From NCBI RefSeq assembly GCF_901000735.1, contig NC_081547.1, forward strand, positions 20,460,838 through 20,524,837: a stretch of 64,000 nucleotides of DNA, read 5' to 3'. Of this stretch, positions 34,501 to 46,233 are shown piece by piece. A model generated the notes under the pieces. It did not search any database. It worked only from the letters and a program-made list of their open reading frames with translations, and was not told the DNA's origin. Both the position numbers and the translations under genes were made by a program. How positions within the stretch are numbered: the stretch's first letter is position 1; every line of letters begins with the position of its first letter. The DNA is from Corylus avellana. Its lineage: Eukaryota; Streptophyta; Magnoliopsida; Fagales; Betulaceae.

Positions 34501-37246
34501 AGTTACATATTAGCCGCAGGGAATAGCAAATTCATCTGTATGTATGATGTTGCAGATCAGGTTAGTTTGCACACATTTATTTGTATACAGATAACTTATC
34601 ATCTTTGTGGTAAAACTGTGCTTTTTTTCTTCTTCAAGTTTTCAATGCATTTTGTCTGGTCATCATTTCCGGACCGTTTTCATGATTCCAGATTGCCTTT
34701 TTTCATCTGGGTGGGTAATTGTTCTTCTATATAGATGTTTTATCTTGTATTCTTCATGTGTATTTGAGAGCGCCTTACGCTTTTAATGATATCTCAATTA
34801 CTTAAAAAGTTTGGGTGGGTAATTGTGAAAATTAGCAATTCGCTTTTAAAACTAGACAGAGCCATGTGGAAGAATTTTATTTTATTTTTCTTTAAAAACA
34901 TCAAAAATGGGTGTGGAATAAGTGATCCGATTATGTGCTAAGTTCAATTGTTCATAACATTAAATTATTTTGTACATATGTATCCCTTTTGCCCCTTTCA
35001 GAAGCTTCTGAAGACAATGAAATCATGAACTTTGTTCTGAAAATTTTAATTTATGCAATATATGTAAGATGAAGTACATGTTCTGGCACATTACTTATAT
35101 CATAGAATTGATTTAAAGTGGTTTGTCAAACTCTCAACGTTGTATAACCTAATTTTTTTGATAAATAACATTTATAACCTAATTTCTGAGCATTTTGTGC
35201 ATAATTCACAATAATTTATTTCTGTGCCCCTTTGTCGAGTTCCTAGACTTTTTGGTTAAAGTGGACCTCACAGTCACCTGAAATGTCAACAAGATTAGCA
35301 CAGTAATATATTTATGCTAATTCTATATTTCAATAAAAATCTTCTTTTATCTTTACATTTTTGTACTCAATTGGTGGTTGGTGAAACAATTTGTTTGTCA
35401 AGAAGACAGTAAAGATTAACATTCAATGTTTTATCAGAAATCTATAAAGGTCTAATCAATGATTGTAATGGATCATTATAGGTTGCATGAATTCTTTTTA
35501 TAGGAACCTATAATGGCTTATAGCTTAAGGCGTATCTGACTTTGAAAACATTGTGTGGGTTTTGTTAGTTGTGGTATATGGAATTGAATGTGTATATATT
35601 TGCATCCACACTGCACAGGTATTGCTGCGTCGATTTCAAGTAACCCATAATCTCTCTCTAGATGGAGTTCTTGACATCTTAAACTCAAAGAATATGACAA
35701 GAGATGGCCCTCTGGATCTAATTGATGACGACAACAGTGACACGGAAGAAGGTGTTGACAAACAAACCCGAACAAACTTAGGTTCTGGTTTACCAGGATC
35801 CATAGGAAACGCCGGAAGGTCTTCTATTCGTACAAAATGTCTGAGAATTGCACCCACTGGGCGGAGCTTTACAGCTGCAACAACAGAGGGGGTGTTAGTT
35901 TATTCAATTGACGAATCCATTATCTTTGATCCCTCAGACCTTGACGTAGAAGTTACACCAGAGGTATTTCCATGTTAAAATCTGCAACTAATAAGGAAAT
36001 GAAAATCAAAATTTTCATTTCATATTTTTCTGTTTTTCAAATGTAGCTTGGAACAGAATCTGAATCACATTAAGGTAGTCGACCAATTAATATGTACCAT
36101 ATTATTTGGGTTGCATCTTTGTGTTTTTTATGAAATTCATTTACTTATAAAAAATATAGGGAGAACTTCACTTAATCCTTTGAACCTTTATCATTTTTGT
36201 AATCACCCCCATAAAGTTCAAAAACTCTTTATTTAGTATATCCATCTTTAAAAAGATTGCGATGTCACCTCTCTGTTAGGATTTTCTGTTAAATCCTACG
36301 GACGCCTTAGAAATTCTCAAAATACCACCTATATTTGTTTTTTAAAAAATATTTCATTTGTAATTTTATAAATTTTATGGAGAGATAAAGGTCATTTTAC
36401 CCTTTTTCATCTAATTTAGCCCCAAATCCTAACGGGATGAGTGACATTACAAACTTTTTAAAGTTTGATACACTAAATTGAGAGTTTTTAAACTTTAGGG
36501 GGATACTTGCAACAACAATGAAAGTTCCAAAGGTTAAGTGAAGTTATCCAAAAATATATTATTTGGATAGCAGCATTTCCCTTTTCTTTTTAGTAGCAGG
36601 TTTCCTTTTCTGTTCAACAGCACTGTTTTTTTCATTTCAGTGAAATAGCAGTATTTTTCCTTTTGCTGATTTGATAATTCTTTTTTTATTTTCTCTATTT
36701 TTGTGGTTATGCTGTTATACAGGCAGTTGATGCAGCACTAAGTGAAGGTCAACCAAACAAAGCTTTAATTCTTAGCCTTCGTTTGAATGAGGATGCTCTA
36801 ATTAAAAAATGCATTTTTGCCGTCAGTCCCGTGGATATACCGGCTGTTGCCTCATCAATCCCTTACAAATATTTGCAGAGGTTAATACAAGCATTTGCAA
36901 ATCTTCTTGAAAGCTGCCCGCACTTGGAGTTCATACTTCGATGGAGTCAGGTATATTTTCCTCATAACTTCAACTTTTCCAACTAATTCTATTCATATTA
37001 GATGCAGATAACCTCTGCACTGTGCTGCTTTCTAGATCTATCTCATGGATTGTGATTTGGTTGTTTGTATGGCAGGAACTCTGCAAGGCCCAAGGCAACT
37101 CTATTAAACAGAATTCGAGAAAACTGCTTCCTGCTTTAAAGTCCTTGGAGCAAGCAATTGTCAGAAGACATCTGGATTTGGCAGATACATGTTCTTCTAA
37201 TGAATATAAGCTTCAATATTTATGCTCCACCAGCACCACAAAATGA
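31540..37246 (+). CDS. PWP2: PWP2, periodic tryptophan protein 2 (UTP-B subunit of the SSU processome)
   Basis: PWP2 (yeast Utp1) is a WD40 scaffold of the UTP-B complex that binds nascent pre-rRNA in the nucleolus for 18S rRNA processing. Exons: 31540-32736, 33581-33832, 33919-34011, 34189-34560, 35619-35963, 36723-36950, 37076-37246; all donors GT, all acceptors AG, all introns phase 0, total about 885 codons, close to the roughly 900 residues of the Arabidopsis protein. The first ATG (MNYRFQNLLGAPYRGG) matches the family start. WD40 blades are visible (for example LQIWRAPGFKKEFFPFELIR, GTVRAWDLVRYRNF, DRTVRLWDVFEGKG, GQIHFWDPIDGLL). An acidic, Lys-rich loop follows SWELSGSDGEFDE. The C-terminal Utp12-type helical domain ends LEQAIVRRHLDLADTCSSNE. 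Exon 1 is GC-rich compared with surroundings. It shares a divergent promoter with TCX. A MITE lies in intron 5. It appears intact. Confidence 0.95.
36159..36549. mobile_element. Mutator-like MITE in PWP2 intron 5, 9-bp TSD AAAAATATA
   Basis: Ends GGGAGAACTTCACTTAATCC and GGTTAAGTGAAGTTATCC are inverted repeats; AAAAATATA flanks both sides (36150-36158, 36550-36558). 391 bp, non-coding. The second contig has the same insertion at 45146-45536. Confidence 0.8.
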
Positions 37247-37636
37247 ATGGGTGTAGGATAACTTGTAGGCGCTTGGGCAAGATTTTTTTGAAACATTATT
37301 TACATCTGGTTGTTCTACTGCAAGGCGGACCAGTTTTAACTCTCTTCCTACTATGCATTGAATCCATCCTGCGGCCCTCGAGAAGCCGGAGAATACCCAT
37401 TATGCAGGCCTTCCACGAGTGGTCCGGTGTGTTCGTTACAAAATCATCCATGCATCAAATTCTGCTGTTCATTACAGAAGTATTTATGGCATCAATTCAT
37501 GCTGTTTCTGATTATTTATATCAATTTTGCCATTACAAACATTAGCCTGTTAAGATATGCGTTGCAATACGGTATAGTAGTATTAGAGCTATCAATATTG
37601 TAGATTTGTTGTAATGCTCAACAGGAGATTTGATGG

Positions 37637-37832
37637 AATCAAAAGGTTCTTATTGCGTGCACTTCTCTTTTGAGTTTCTTATAGCGTTCAATTTATTTAT
37701 AACTGTTCATACAAGATCATTTCCATCACTCTTTAATCAAAAGGTTCTTATTGCGTGCACTTCTCTTTTGAGTTTCTTATAGCATTCAATTTATTTATAA
37801 CTGTTCACACAAGATCATTTCCATCACTCTTT
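37637..37832 (+). repeat. 98-bp tandem duplication in the PWP2 3' flank
   Basis: Two head-to-tail 98-bp units (37637-37734, 37735-37832) starting AATCAAAAGGTTCTTATTGCG, differing at only about two bases. It lies about 390 bp after the PWP2 stop, possibly within the 3' UTR. It is repeated in the second contig near 46624-46819. Confidence 0.85.
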
Positions 37833-40118
37833 GGTTTATATTATTTGAAGTAATTGTAGTCCATAGGTGAAGAACGTATGACCATCTAAGGGCCTCAAGC
37901 CTACCATCTCCGTTGACAAAAAAAAAAAAAAAAAAACAGGGGTGCTCTCCAAATTTTTAAATTTGTCTCTTTAACTTTTTTAGTTTTTATAATATAAACC
38001 CTTTAAAATAGTTTTTTAGTCCCCTTAAAAAGAGTTTGTTTAGTTTTGCTCTCCCACCTCATGAGAAGAAAGAGATGGGAATTGGCGGGATTGAGATCTT
38101 GCAATTCTTGCTTCAAGTATCTATGTAATTCATTAAAAATGAACGGCTTGGATTGAATCGCATAAGCTTTTAAAAAGGAAAAAAAAAAAAGTAAAGAGAG
38201 TGACTGATCATCCTTCACCTTCTGACGGGTCAAAGGACCACCCCAACCACTTATGAGAATGGCCGGCCACCTCTCCCCTTGAATTACCAGGATTGATTGC
38301 GTAACCCTCAAGTCATCAAGCCCTTAGGAGTTGATTACACTATTCTGTCATTCCCCCCTCCCCCCAAAATTATCAAGGGTGGTTGCACCACCTCTCAAAC
38401 CCTCAAGGGTGATTGCACCCCGTCTCTTGAACTACTAGGAGGTAGTTGCACCACATCCATGAGGTTACTGACCACCACCATTAAAAGGTGTGGTGATGAT
38501 TGGCTACTCTTTTAGGAGTGGTTGACCCACTCCCAATAATACAGATGGGGTGGTCAACCACCACCTCAAAGATTGAGAGGGTGGTTGGCCACTCCCGTGG
38601 ATGATCAATCTATCACAGCCACATCTCTAGGTAGTCGGCCACCCTTTGATAGTGAAAAGATGGTCTAAATTGTTCATTTTGAATTAATGATCTAAATTTT
38701 TAAAATTGTAGGGACCTCAATCTAGGAATAGGCGGTAAATATTGGGTTCTGAGCTTGAACTCAATGAACTGTAAAGAGATGGTAAATGCCAACAATTTTG
38801 GGGGCTCGAAGGTAGGTGGAGAAGATGAGGGGATAAGGTGGGAGTGACTGCAAGGCTGTTGGCAAAGGAAGTAGAGTAGAGGATGGTGGTCCGTAAGGTG
38901 GAACACAACAAGCTCTCTGCAGAGGAAGTGGCCCAATGCTAAAAAGATTTAGGGTCATGGGAAGAAAGTGAGGAGGAGGAAAGAGGTGAAAAGGGGAGGG
39001 GAGAAGACCAAGCAGGGTACAGGGGAGGAAGGGGGAGATCGAAAGCGAAAGCCAAGGGAGGGAGTATAAAAGATCAAGCCTTGCTCATCTATACTGTTGA
39101 TGCGTTTTTTTGTTTAAGGATTTGCTAACTAGTGATTTTTCTTCGTGGTTGAGCTATGAGAGAACTTCTTGTATGACAATGGTGCTCTTACAAAATAAGG
39201 ACAAGGTCAGAGGGTTTTCGGTCAGTTAGGGCCGAAGACCTTCCGATGCTTAAGTTAGCTTAAACATCTTTATATTTCCATCTATAAATCAGTGTGTGTG
39301 AAATGTATGTAAGATTTATGAAGAGAAGAGTACAAGAGAGAAGTGGGATTGAGAGTCCCAAAAATGTGTTAGAGAGTGTTTTGAAGTCCTGGGAGGACTC
39401 GTGGAAAAGAGAACTCCTCGAAAAGGTCCCTGGACTTTTTTTTTTTTTTTTTGACATATACATGTAAATACAAGAGGGAGAGGGGGATTTGAACTAATAT
39501 CGATAAGGTGAATGGATGAAGGCACATTGGCCATGGCGAGGTATTTTCTCCCCAACATATACTTGATCCATTATCTTCTCAATCTTATCATATAGCACCC
39601 TGCGGAAAACTAGCCATATAGAGCCTCATATCTTGTAACTTTTAACAATAATACAAGATTATAACATCAAAAAGGTTCTAGTGACGTCTAACTCTGCAAT
39701 ATCTTTCAGCTTTTCCTTCCCTTCACCAAATACAAAATGATGAAACACTGATGACCAACGGATGACTTGACTTCTAAAATTCTAATAGAAGCTGGTTGCG
39801 TCTACTATATATATTCGTCTTTCACAACTACTATGATTATTATTAATATTTTTTGAAAAACACATTAGTAATGATATTCAACAAATCATCACAAATACTT
39901 GAGAGCACGAATCTAATCCCAACTGAGACAAATGCCCCCATTGCATTTCTTTAATTTAAAGCAGAAATCACATTAAAAAAAAAAAAAAACAAATACAACA
40001 CTCCCTTTCACTAAATGGGAGTAGTAGTAAAGGACTTTTGATAAGAACATGCCCAACAACAAAATAAACACTTGAGATAACATAACAAAAGACAAGCTGC
40101 AGGCAAAAGCCTTCCAAA
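37833..40118. other. Intergenic between PWP2 and LEA genes, no gene seen
   Basis: Holds a poly(A) tract near 37919, a stretch of GGTTGCACCACC/GGTTGGCCAC-type blocks (about 38220-38640) that resembles the reiterated blocks of the 28.1-kb Mutator-like element, and a strongly purine-rich stretch (about 38940-39060). Open frames here lack recognisable content. Confidence 0.5.
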
Positions 40119-40690
40119 CTAGTCCTTATTGTACCCCTGACCCTGCTGCTGCTGCTGCTGCTTATTGAGAGTATCATCCTCAACAGCATTACTATTATTA
40201 TTATCTTTGCCCATCCCCAATGTATGCTTCACCGCATCAGCTGCACCTTGCGCCATCTGCTTCACCTGCTCTCCAGTCTTCTGCAGCACCCCGCCGGTCT
40301 TCTCCTTCCCGGCCTGCGCCTTCTCGCGGGCCGCTTGCGCCGCCTCCGCCGCCTTCTGCTTGCCAGTCTCCGCTGCTTCTGCCGCCTTTTCCTTGGCCGA
40401 TTGGGCAGTGCTTGAGGTCTTCTCTTTGGCTGCTTGGGTTGTCTCTGAGGTCTTGTCCTTTGCTTGTTGGGATTTCTCTGATGTCTTGTCCTTTGCCGCT
40501 TCCGCCTTCTCCCTCATGGTTCCCATTGTCTGGTCCGTTTTCTCCTGAGTAATAAGCAAGCACACAAAATCAAAAAAAAAAAAAAAAAACATTACTTTTA
40601 GTAAAACGACTGTCATCAAATGAAAAAAAATTATACCTCTGCTCGACCCTTGGTTTCACCAGCTCTGTAGCTCTGATCATGGGAGGCCAT
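40119..40690 (-). CDS. Group-3 LEA protein (LEA_4 family)
   Basis: Late-embryogenesis-abundant group-3 proteins are hydrophilic, disordered when hydrated and helical on drying, and protect membranes and proteins during desiccation. Exon 1 is 40637-40690 (MASHDQSYRAGETKGRAE), exon 2 is 40119-40544, joined by a GT-AG intron; 159 residues. Exon 2 carries repeated 11-mers of the TAQAAKEKTSE type, about eight in a row, then GGVLQKTGEQVKQMAQGA, then an Asn-rich and Gln-rich tail encoded by a short CAG run. There is no signal peptide, so it is probably cytosolic. The promoter has several ABRE/G-box cores. A near-identical copy lies at 49172-49743, probably the other allele. Confidence 0.92.
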
Positions 40691-41000
40691 TTTCTTTATA
40701 GTTTGAGAAATTGCTTTTGCTTTGTAAAATCTGAGAAAACTTGAAGAGTATCGGAAATTTTTTGGTTGCGAGGATATTATATAAGGGTGTCTTGGGTGGA
40801 TGGATATTTGTAGTATTTTCATGTTGCCTAAGTGACAAACACGTGCACTGCGTTTTGACAGGTTGTGTGGCACGTGTCGCGATGAGGTTAAGGATGATAG
40901 TTTTGCTGCAAGCCTGCAACTTCGATTGGTGACTCAACCTATAGAATATCGCCACCTCGTGCCTCTGTTGTTGTAGATTACGTGTCTAGCTTACACGTGT
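40691..41000 (-). promoter_or_regulatory. LEA promoter with ABRE/G-box cluster and TATA box
   Basis: Four ACGT-core elements lie within 310 bp of the start: CACGTG at 40840-40845, 40871-40876 and 40994-40999, and ACGTGTC at 40980-40986. A TATA-like TTATATAATA (minus strand) lies near 40774-40784. Clustered ABREs bound by bZIP factors (ABI5/AREB type) are the usual basis of ABA and drought induction of LEA genes. Confidence 0.75.
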
Positions 41001-41102
41001 TTTTTTCTTTAGAATGCCTGCACTCGATTTCGAGGACAATTTTAAACAAATTCGCTGCATCATTTACTTTAATCGTGCCACCACACCAATGTTAGCTCCA
41101 AG

Positions 41103-42381
41103 CTAAGGTGAAAAGACGGTTACGATTAATGGTGAGTGGTTATTAGTTAAAATTGTTAATCGTAATCGTTTAAATGGTTAATAATTTATTAACCGTCTCC
41201 GTTAATTGCTTAGGCGTTTAAACGGCAGTTAACGATTAGTAACTCTAATAATCATTAACTGTAATTATTTAAGTAGTTAGTAAAATTCACTAACCGTCTC
41301 CACTAACCGCCTAGGCGGTTAACAATTAGTAACTCTAATAACTGCTAACCGCTTTTTTAAAAAAAATAAAAAAACCAAAATAATGTCGTTTATTTGGTAA
41401 TACAATAATATCATACTACATACTAGGGCCGGCCCAACCGCTAGGCGAGTTAGGCCGGTGCCTAGAGCCCCAGATTTCTAAGGGCCAAAATATTTTTTAA
41501 TAAGGCTAAAAAAAATTTGCATAAAGGCCCTCAACATACTTTAAGAAAAAAATTATTATTTGTTTATAATATCAAGGCATCAATATGCTTTCTCGAGGCC
41601 TTCAACATGCTTTAAAAAAATAATATTATTATTTTTATAATATGGAGGCCTTCTGCACAACAGCCACGAGGCACTCAACAGGTAACATGTTTTAAAATAT
41701 ATATATATTATTTGTTTATAATATTGAGGCCCACGAAAAGAAAAAAAAAATAATAAAAAAATAAAAAATCTAAGAATCCCACAGACTTGTTTGTTGTGGT
41801 TATTTTGCAAATGAGAAATGATACAAATCCCAAATTTTCTTCGCAAAAATGAGTTCTCAAATGATGTGTCACCATCCCATGAGTTGGTGACACACTTCCA
41901 AAAATAATAAATCTCATGAGATTGTGACACATCATTTAGGAACTCATATTTTGGAAGAAAATTTGGAATGTATAGCATTCCTTTTGCAGAAATCCAGCCC
42001 CTCACAAAAGGTTGAAATGTTCAACTTTTCACATTTCAAAAAGATTAAAATGGTTATTTTGCAATTTACGAAAATGCTGAAAGACAAAAATAAGTCTGCT
42101 TAATTTAAGTATAAAGAACAAAGAGTAAGGGCAAAATGGTAATTTTAGTCTCAAACAAAAAATCACTGAGTGCGGAATCAGTGCTTATTAGGTGAAGATC
42201 TCCTGCAATATTAAAATAAATATTATTTAATTAATATTTAAATATTAAAAAAATAAGGCTCAATTTTAAAGTTTTGCCTAAGGTCCCTAAATTCATTGGG
42301 CCGGCCCTGCTACATACGATATTATTTCTAGATTTTTATACATTGTTTATATATATTTAATTTAAACACAAAAAGACATTG

Positions 42382-42417
<36 letters not shown>

Positions 42418-42532
42418 TTTGGAAAAAAATTAAAACCGCTAATCTTAACTGCCTTCAAAAGAGGTTAACAGTTATTACAGTTAGCGATTAGCAGTTAGAG
42501 GGCGGTTATTAGCAGCCTGCCGTTTCACCCCT
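41103..42532. mobile_element. CTAACCG/CGGTTAG hAT-like element, member D
   Basis: The left end starts CTAAGGTGAAAAGACGGTTA and the right end finishes CCGTTTCACCCCT. The target duplication is AGCTCCAAG (41094-41102) versus AGCTCTAAG (42533-42541). Degenerate GGTTAACGGTTA/CCGCTAACCGC heptamers lie at both ends. It is split by a younger hAT element at 41424-42309. No transposase. Confidence 0.75.
41424..42309. mobile_element. hAT-like element with GGCCGGCCC ends, nested in member D
   Basis: Terminal repeats TAGGGCCGGCCC and GGGCCGGCCCTG; perfect 8-bp target duplication CTACATAC at 41416-41423 and 42310-42317. 886 bp, AT-rich with GAGGCCTTCAACATGCTT blocks, non-coding. Further copies at 50476-51332 and, inverted and partial, 52517-53142. 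Confidence 0.88.
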
Positions 42533-42989
42533 AGCTCTAAGGCCGACTAAGCCCAAAAAATTATAGGAAAATCAAAAACGAAAAATTCCTGGTGGCATGC
42601 TACTTAATTGGTTTACAACATTTTTTTAATTGGCTGTAATTAATATGGGCATAAATTGTACTGACTTAAATTTATGATTGTTTTCTAATTTATTGGTGAA
42701 AAAGGAAAATGTAATATACATGCAATTTATATTTTACTTTACCTTTTTTTTTTTTTGTTTATATTTTACTTAATACTGATGTCACTCTTTACTAAGATAA
42801 AGAATAAATACAGGTGAAGGAGATGAAACCTTTGTAGGTCTTAGGTGAAATTTTGATCCTCTTTTATCAGCTTAATAAGGTTAGTTTTGTTAATTTTTGT
42901 GTAAATTATATTTTTATTTGCTGCTTTAAGCTTGTATTCTTAGTTTTAGTGGTTGGGTTAGGGTGCATATTCTCTTAATATTGTTGGGT

Positions 42990-43089
42990 NNNNNNNNNNN
43001 NNNNNNNNNNNNNNNNNNNNNNNNNNNNNNNNNNNNNNNNNNNNNNNNNNNNNNNNNNNNNNNNNNNNNNNNNNNNNNNNNNNNNNNNN
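42990..43089. other. Assembly gap (100 N) joining two overlapping contigs
   Basis: The left contig ends TTGTTGGGT, which continues uninterrupted at 52013 in the right contig; the right contig starts at the counterpart of 34114. The contigs therefore overlap by about 8.9 kb and should not be separated by unknown sequence. Confidence 0.95.
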
Positions 43090-43164
43090 TCTTTATTCAC
43101 AGCATTTTAGTTTTCCCCTTAACTCAATAGGGCGCTTTATGAGGTTTCCTGTTTTCACATGTAG

Positions 43165-46100
43165 GCAATCTTAGCTTCTTCATCATGGGACAGAACTGTT
43201 CGATTGTGGGATGTTTTTGAGGGTAAAGGTGCCGTCGAGACATTTCCTCACACACATGACGTTCTTACATTGGTTTATCGTCCAGATGGAAGGCAATTGG
43301 CTTGCAGCACATTAGATGGACAGATTCATTTCTGGGACCCAATTGATGGCTTGTTAATGTACACCATTGAGGGCCGTAGGGATATTTCTGGTGGTCGTCT
43401 CATGACTGATCGTAGATCTGCCGCCAACTCAACTTCAGGGAAGTTCTTCACAACCTTGTGCTATTCTGCTGATGGCAGTTACATATTAGCCGCAGGGAAT
43501 AGCAAATTCATCTGTATGTATGATGTTGCAGATCAGGTTAGTTTGCACACATTTATTTGTATACAGATAACTTATCATCTTTGTGGTAAAACTGTGCTTT
43601 TTTTCTTCTTCAAGTTTTCAATGCATTTTGTCTGGTCATCATTTCCGGACCGTTTTCATGATTCCAGATTGCCTTTTTTCATCTGGGTGGGTAATTGTTC
43701 TTCTATATAGATGTTTTATCTTGTATTCTTCATGTGTATTTGAGAGCGCCTTACGCTTTTAATGATATCTCAATTACTTAAAAAGTTTGGGTGGGTAATT
43801 GTGAAAATTAGCAATTCGCTTTTAAAACTAGACAGAGCCATGTGGAAGAATTTTATTTTATTTTTCTTTAAAAACATCAAAAATGGGTGTGGAATAAGTG
43901 ATCCGATTATGTGCTAAGTTCAATTGTTCATAACATTAAATTATTTTGTACATATGTATCCCTTTTGCCCCTTTCAGAAGCTTCTGAAGACAATGAAATC
44001 ATGAACTTTGTTCTGAAAATTTTAATTTATGCAATATATGTAAGATGAAGTACATGTTCTGGCACATTACTTATATCATAGAATTGATTTAAAGTGGTTT
44101 GTCAAACTCTCAACGTTGTATAACCTAATTTTTTTGATAAATAACATTTATAACCTAATTTCTGAGCATTTTGTGCATAATTCACAATAATTTATTTCTG
44201 TGCCCCTTTGTCGAGTTCCTAGACTTTTTGGTTAAAGTGGACCTCACAGTCACCTGAAATGTCAACAAGATTAGCACAGTAATATATTTATGCTAATTCT
44301 ATATTTCAATAAAAATCTTCTTTTATCTTTACATTTTTGTACTCAATTGGTGGTTGGTGAAACAATTTGTTTGTCAAGAAGACAGTAAAGATTAACATTC
44401 AATGTTTTATCAGAAATCTATAAAGGTCTAATCAATGATTGTAATGGATCATTATAGGTTGCATGAATTCTTTTTATAGGAACCTATAATGGCTTATAGC
44501 TTAAGGCGTATCTGACTTTGAAAACATTGTGTGGGTTTTGTTAGTTGTGGTATATGGAATTGAATGTGTATATATTTGCATCCACACTGCACAGGTATTG
44601 CTGCGTCGATTTCAAGTAACCCATAATCTCTCTCTAGATGGAGTTCTTGACATCTTAAACTCAAAGAATATGACAAGAGATGGCCCTCTGGATCTAATTG
44701 ATGACGACAACAGTGACACGGAAGAAGGTGTTGACAAACAAACCCGAACAAACTTAGGTTCTGGTTTACCAGGATCCATAGGAAACGCCGGAAGGTCTTC
44801 TATTCGTACAAAATGTCTGAGAATTGCACCCACTGGGCGGAGCTTTACAGCTGCAACAACAGAGGGGGTGTTAGTTTATTCAATTGACGAATCCATTATC
44901 TTTGATCCCTCAGACCTTGACGTAGAAGTTACACCAGAGGTATTTCCATGTTAAAATCTGCAACTAATAAGGAAATGAAGATCATGAGAAAATCAAAATT
45001 TTCATTTCATATTTTTCTGTTTTTCAAATGTAGCTTGGAACAGAATCTGAATCACATTAAGGTAGTCGACCAATTAATATGTACCATATTATTTGGGTTG
45101 CATCTTTGTGTTTTTTATGAAATTCATTTACTTATAAAAAATATAGGGAGAACTTCACTTAATCCTTTGAACCTTTATCATTTTTGTAATCACCCCCATA
45201 AAGTTCAAAAACTCTTTATTTAGTATATCCATCTTTAAAAAGATTGCGATGTCACCTCTCTGTTAGGATTTTCTGTTAAATCCTACGGACGCCTTAGAAA
45301 TTCTCAAAATACCACCTATATTTGTTTTTTAAAAAATATTTCATTTGTAATTTTATAAATTTTATGGAGAGATAAAGGTCATTTTACCCTTTTTCATCTA
45401 ATTTAGCCCCAAATCCTAACGGGATGAGTGACATTACAAACTTTTTAAAGTTTGATACACTAAATTGAGAGTTTTTAAACTTTAGGGGGATACTTGCAAC
45501 AACAATGAAAGTTCCAAAGGTTAAGTGAAGTTATCCAAAAATATATTATTTGGATAGCAGCATTTCCCTTTTCTTTTTAGTAGCAGGTTTCCTTTTCTGT
45601 TCAACAGCACTGTTTTTTTCATTTCAGTGAAATAGCAGTATTTTTCCTTTTGCTGATTTGATAATTCTTTTTTTATTTTCTCTATTTTTGTGGTTATGCT
45701 GTTATACAGGCAGTTGATGCAGCACTAAGTGAAGGTCAACCAAACAAAGCTTTAATTCTTAGCCTTCGTTTGAATGAGGATGCTCTAATTAAAAAATGCA
45801 TTTTTGCCGTCAGTCCCGTGGATATACCGGCTGTTGCCTCATCAATCCCTTACAAATATTTGCAGAGGTTAATACAAGCATTTGCAAATCTTCTTGAAAG
45901 CTGCCCGCACTTGGAGTTCATACTTCGATGGAGTCAGGTATATTTTCCTCATAACTTCAACTTTTCCAACTAATTCTATTCATATTAGATGCAGATAACC
46001 TCTGCACTGTGCTGCTTTCTAGATCTATCTCATGGATTGTGATTTGGTTGTTTGTATGGCAGGAACTCTGCAAGGCCCAAGGCAACTCTATTAAACAGAA

Positions 46101-46233
46101 TTCGAGAAAACTGCTTCCTGCTTTAAAGTCCTTGGAGCAAGCAATTGTCAGAAGACATCTGGATTTGGCAGATACATGTTCTTCTAATGAATATAAGCTT
46201 CAATATTTATGCTCCACCAGCACCACAAAATGA
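43165..46233 (+). CDS. PWP2: PWP2 exons 4-7, second (probably allelic) copy, 5'-incomplete
   Basis: Exons 43165-43536, 44595-44939, 45710-45937 and 46063-46233 encode the last WD40 blades and the Utp12-type C-terminal domain, with residues as in the first copy wherever I compared them. Exons 1-3 are missing because the contig begins at 43090 within the preceding intron. I infer that this is the other haplotype of the same gene. If it were a real duplicate it would be a promoterless fragment. Confidence 0.85.

Noticed and set aside
40165..40552. Plus-strand frames of 110-127 codons opposite the LEA gene
   Set aside because: Antisense to the repetitive LEA coding sequence; no independent signal.
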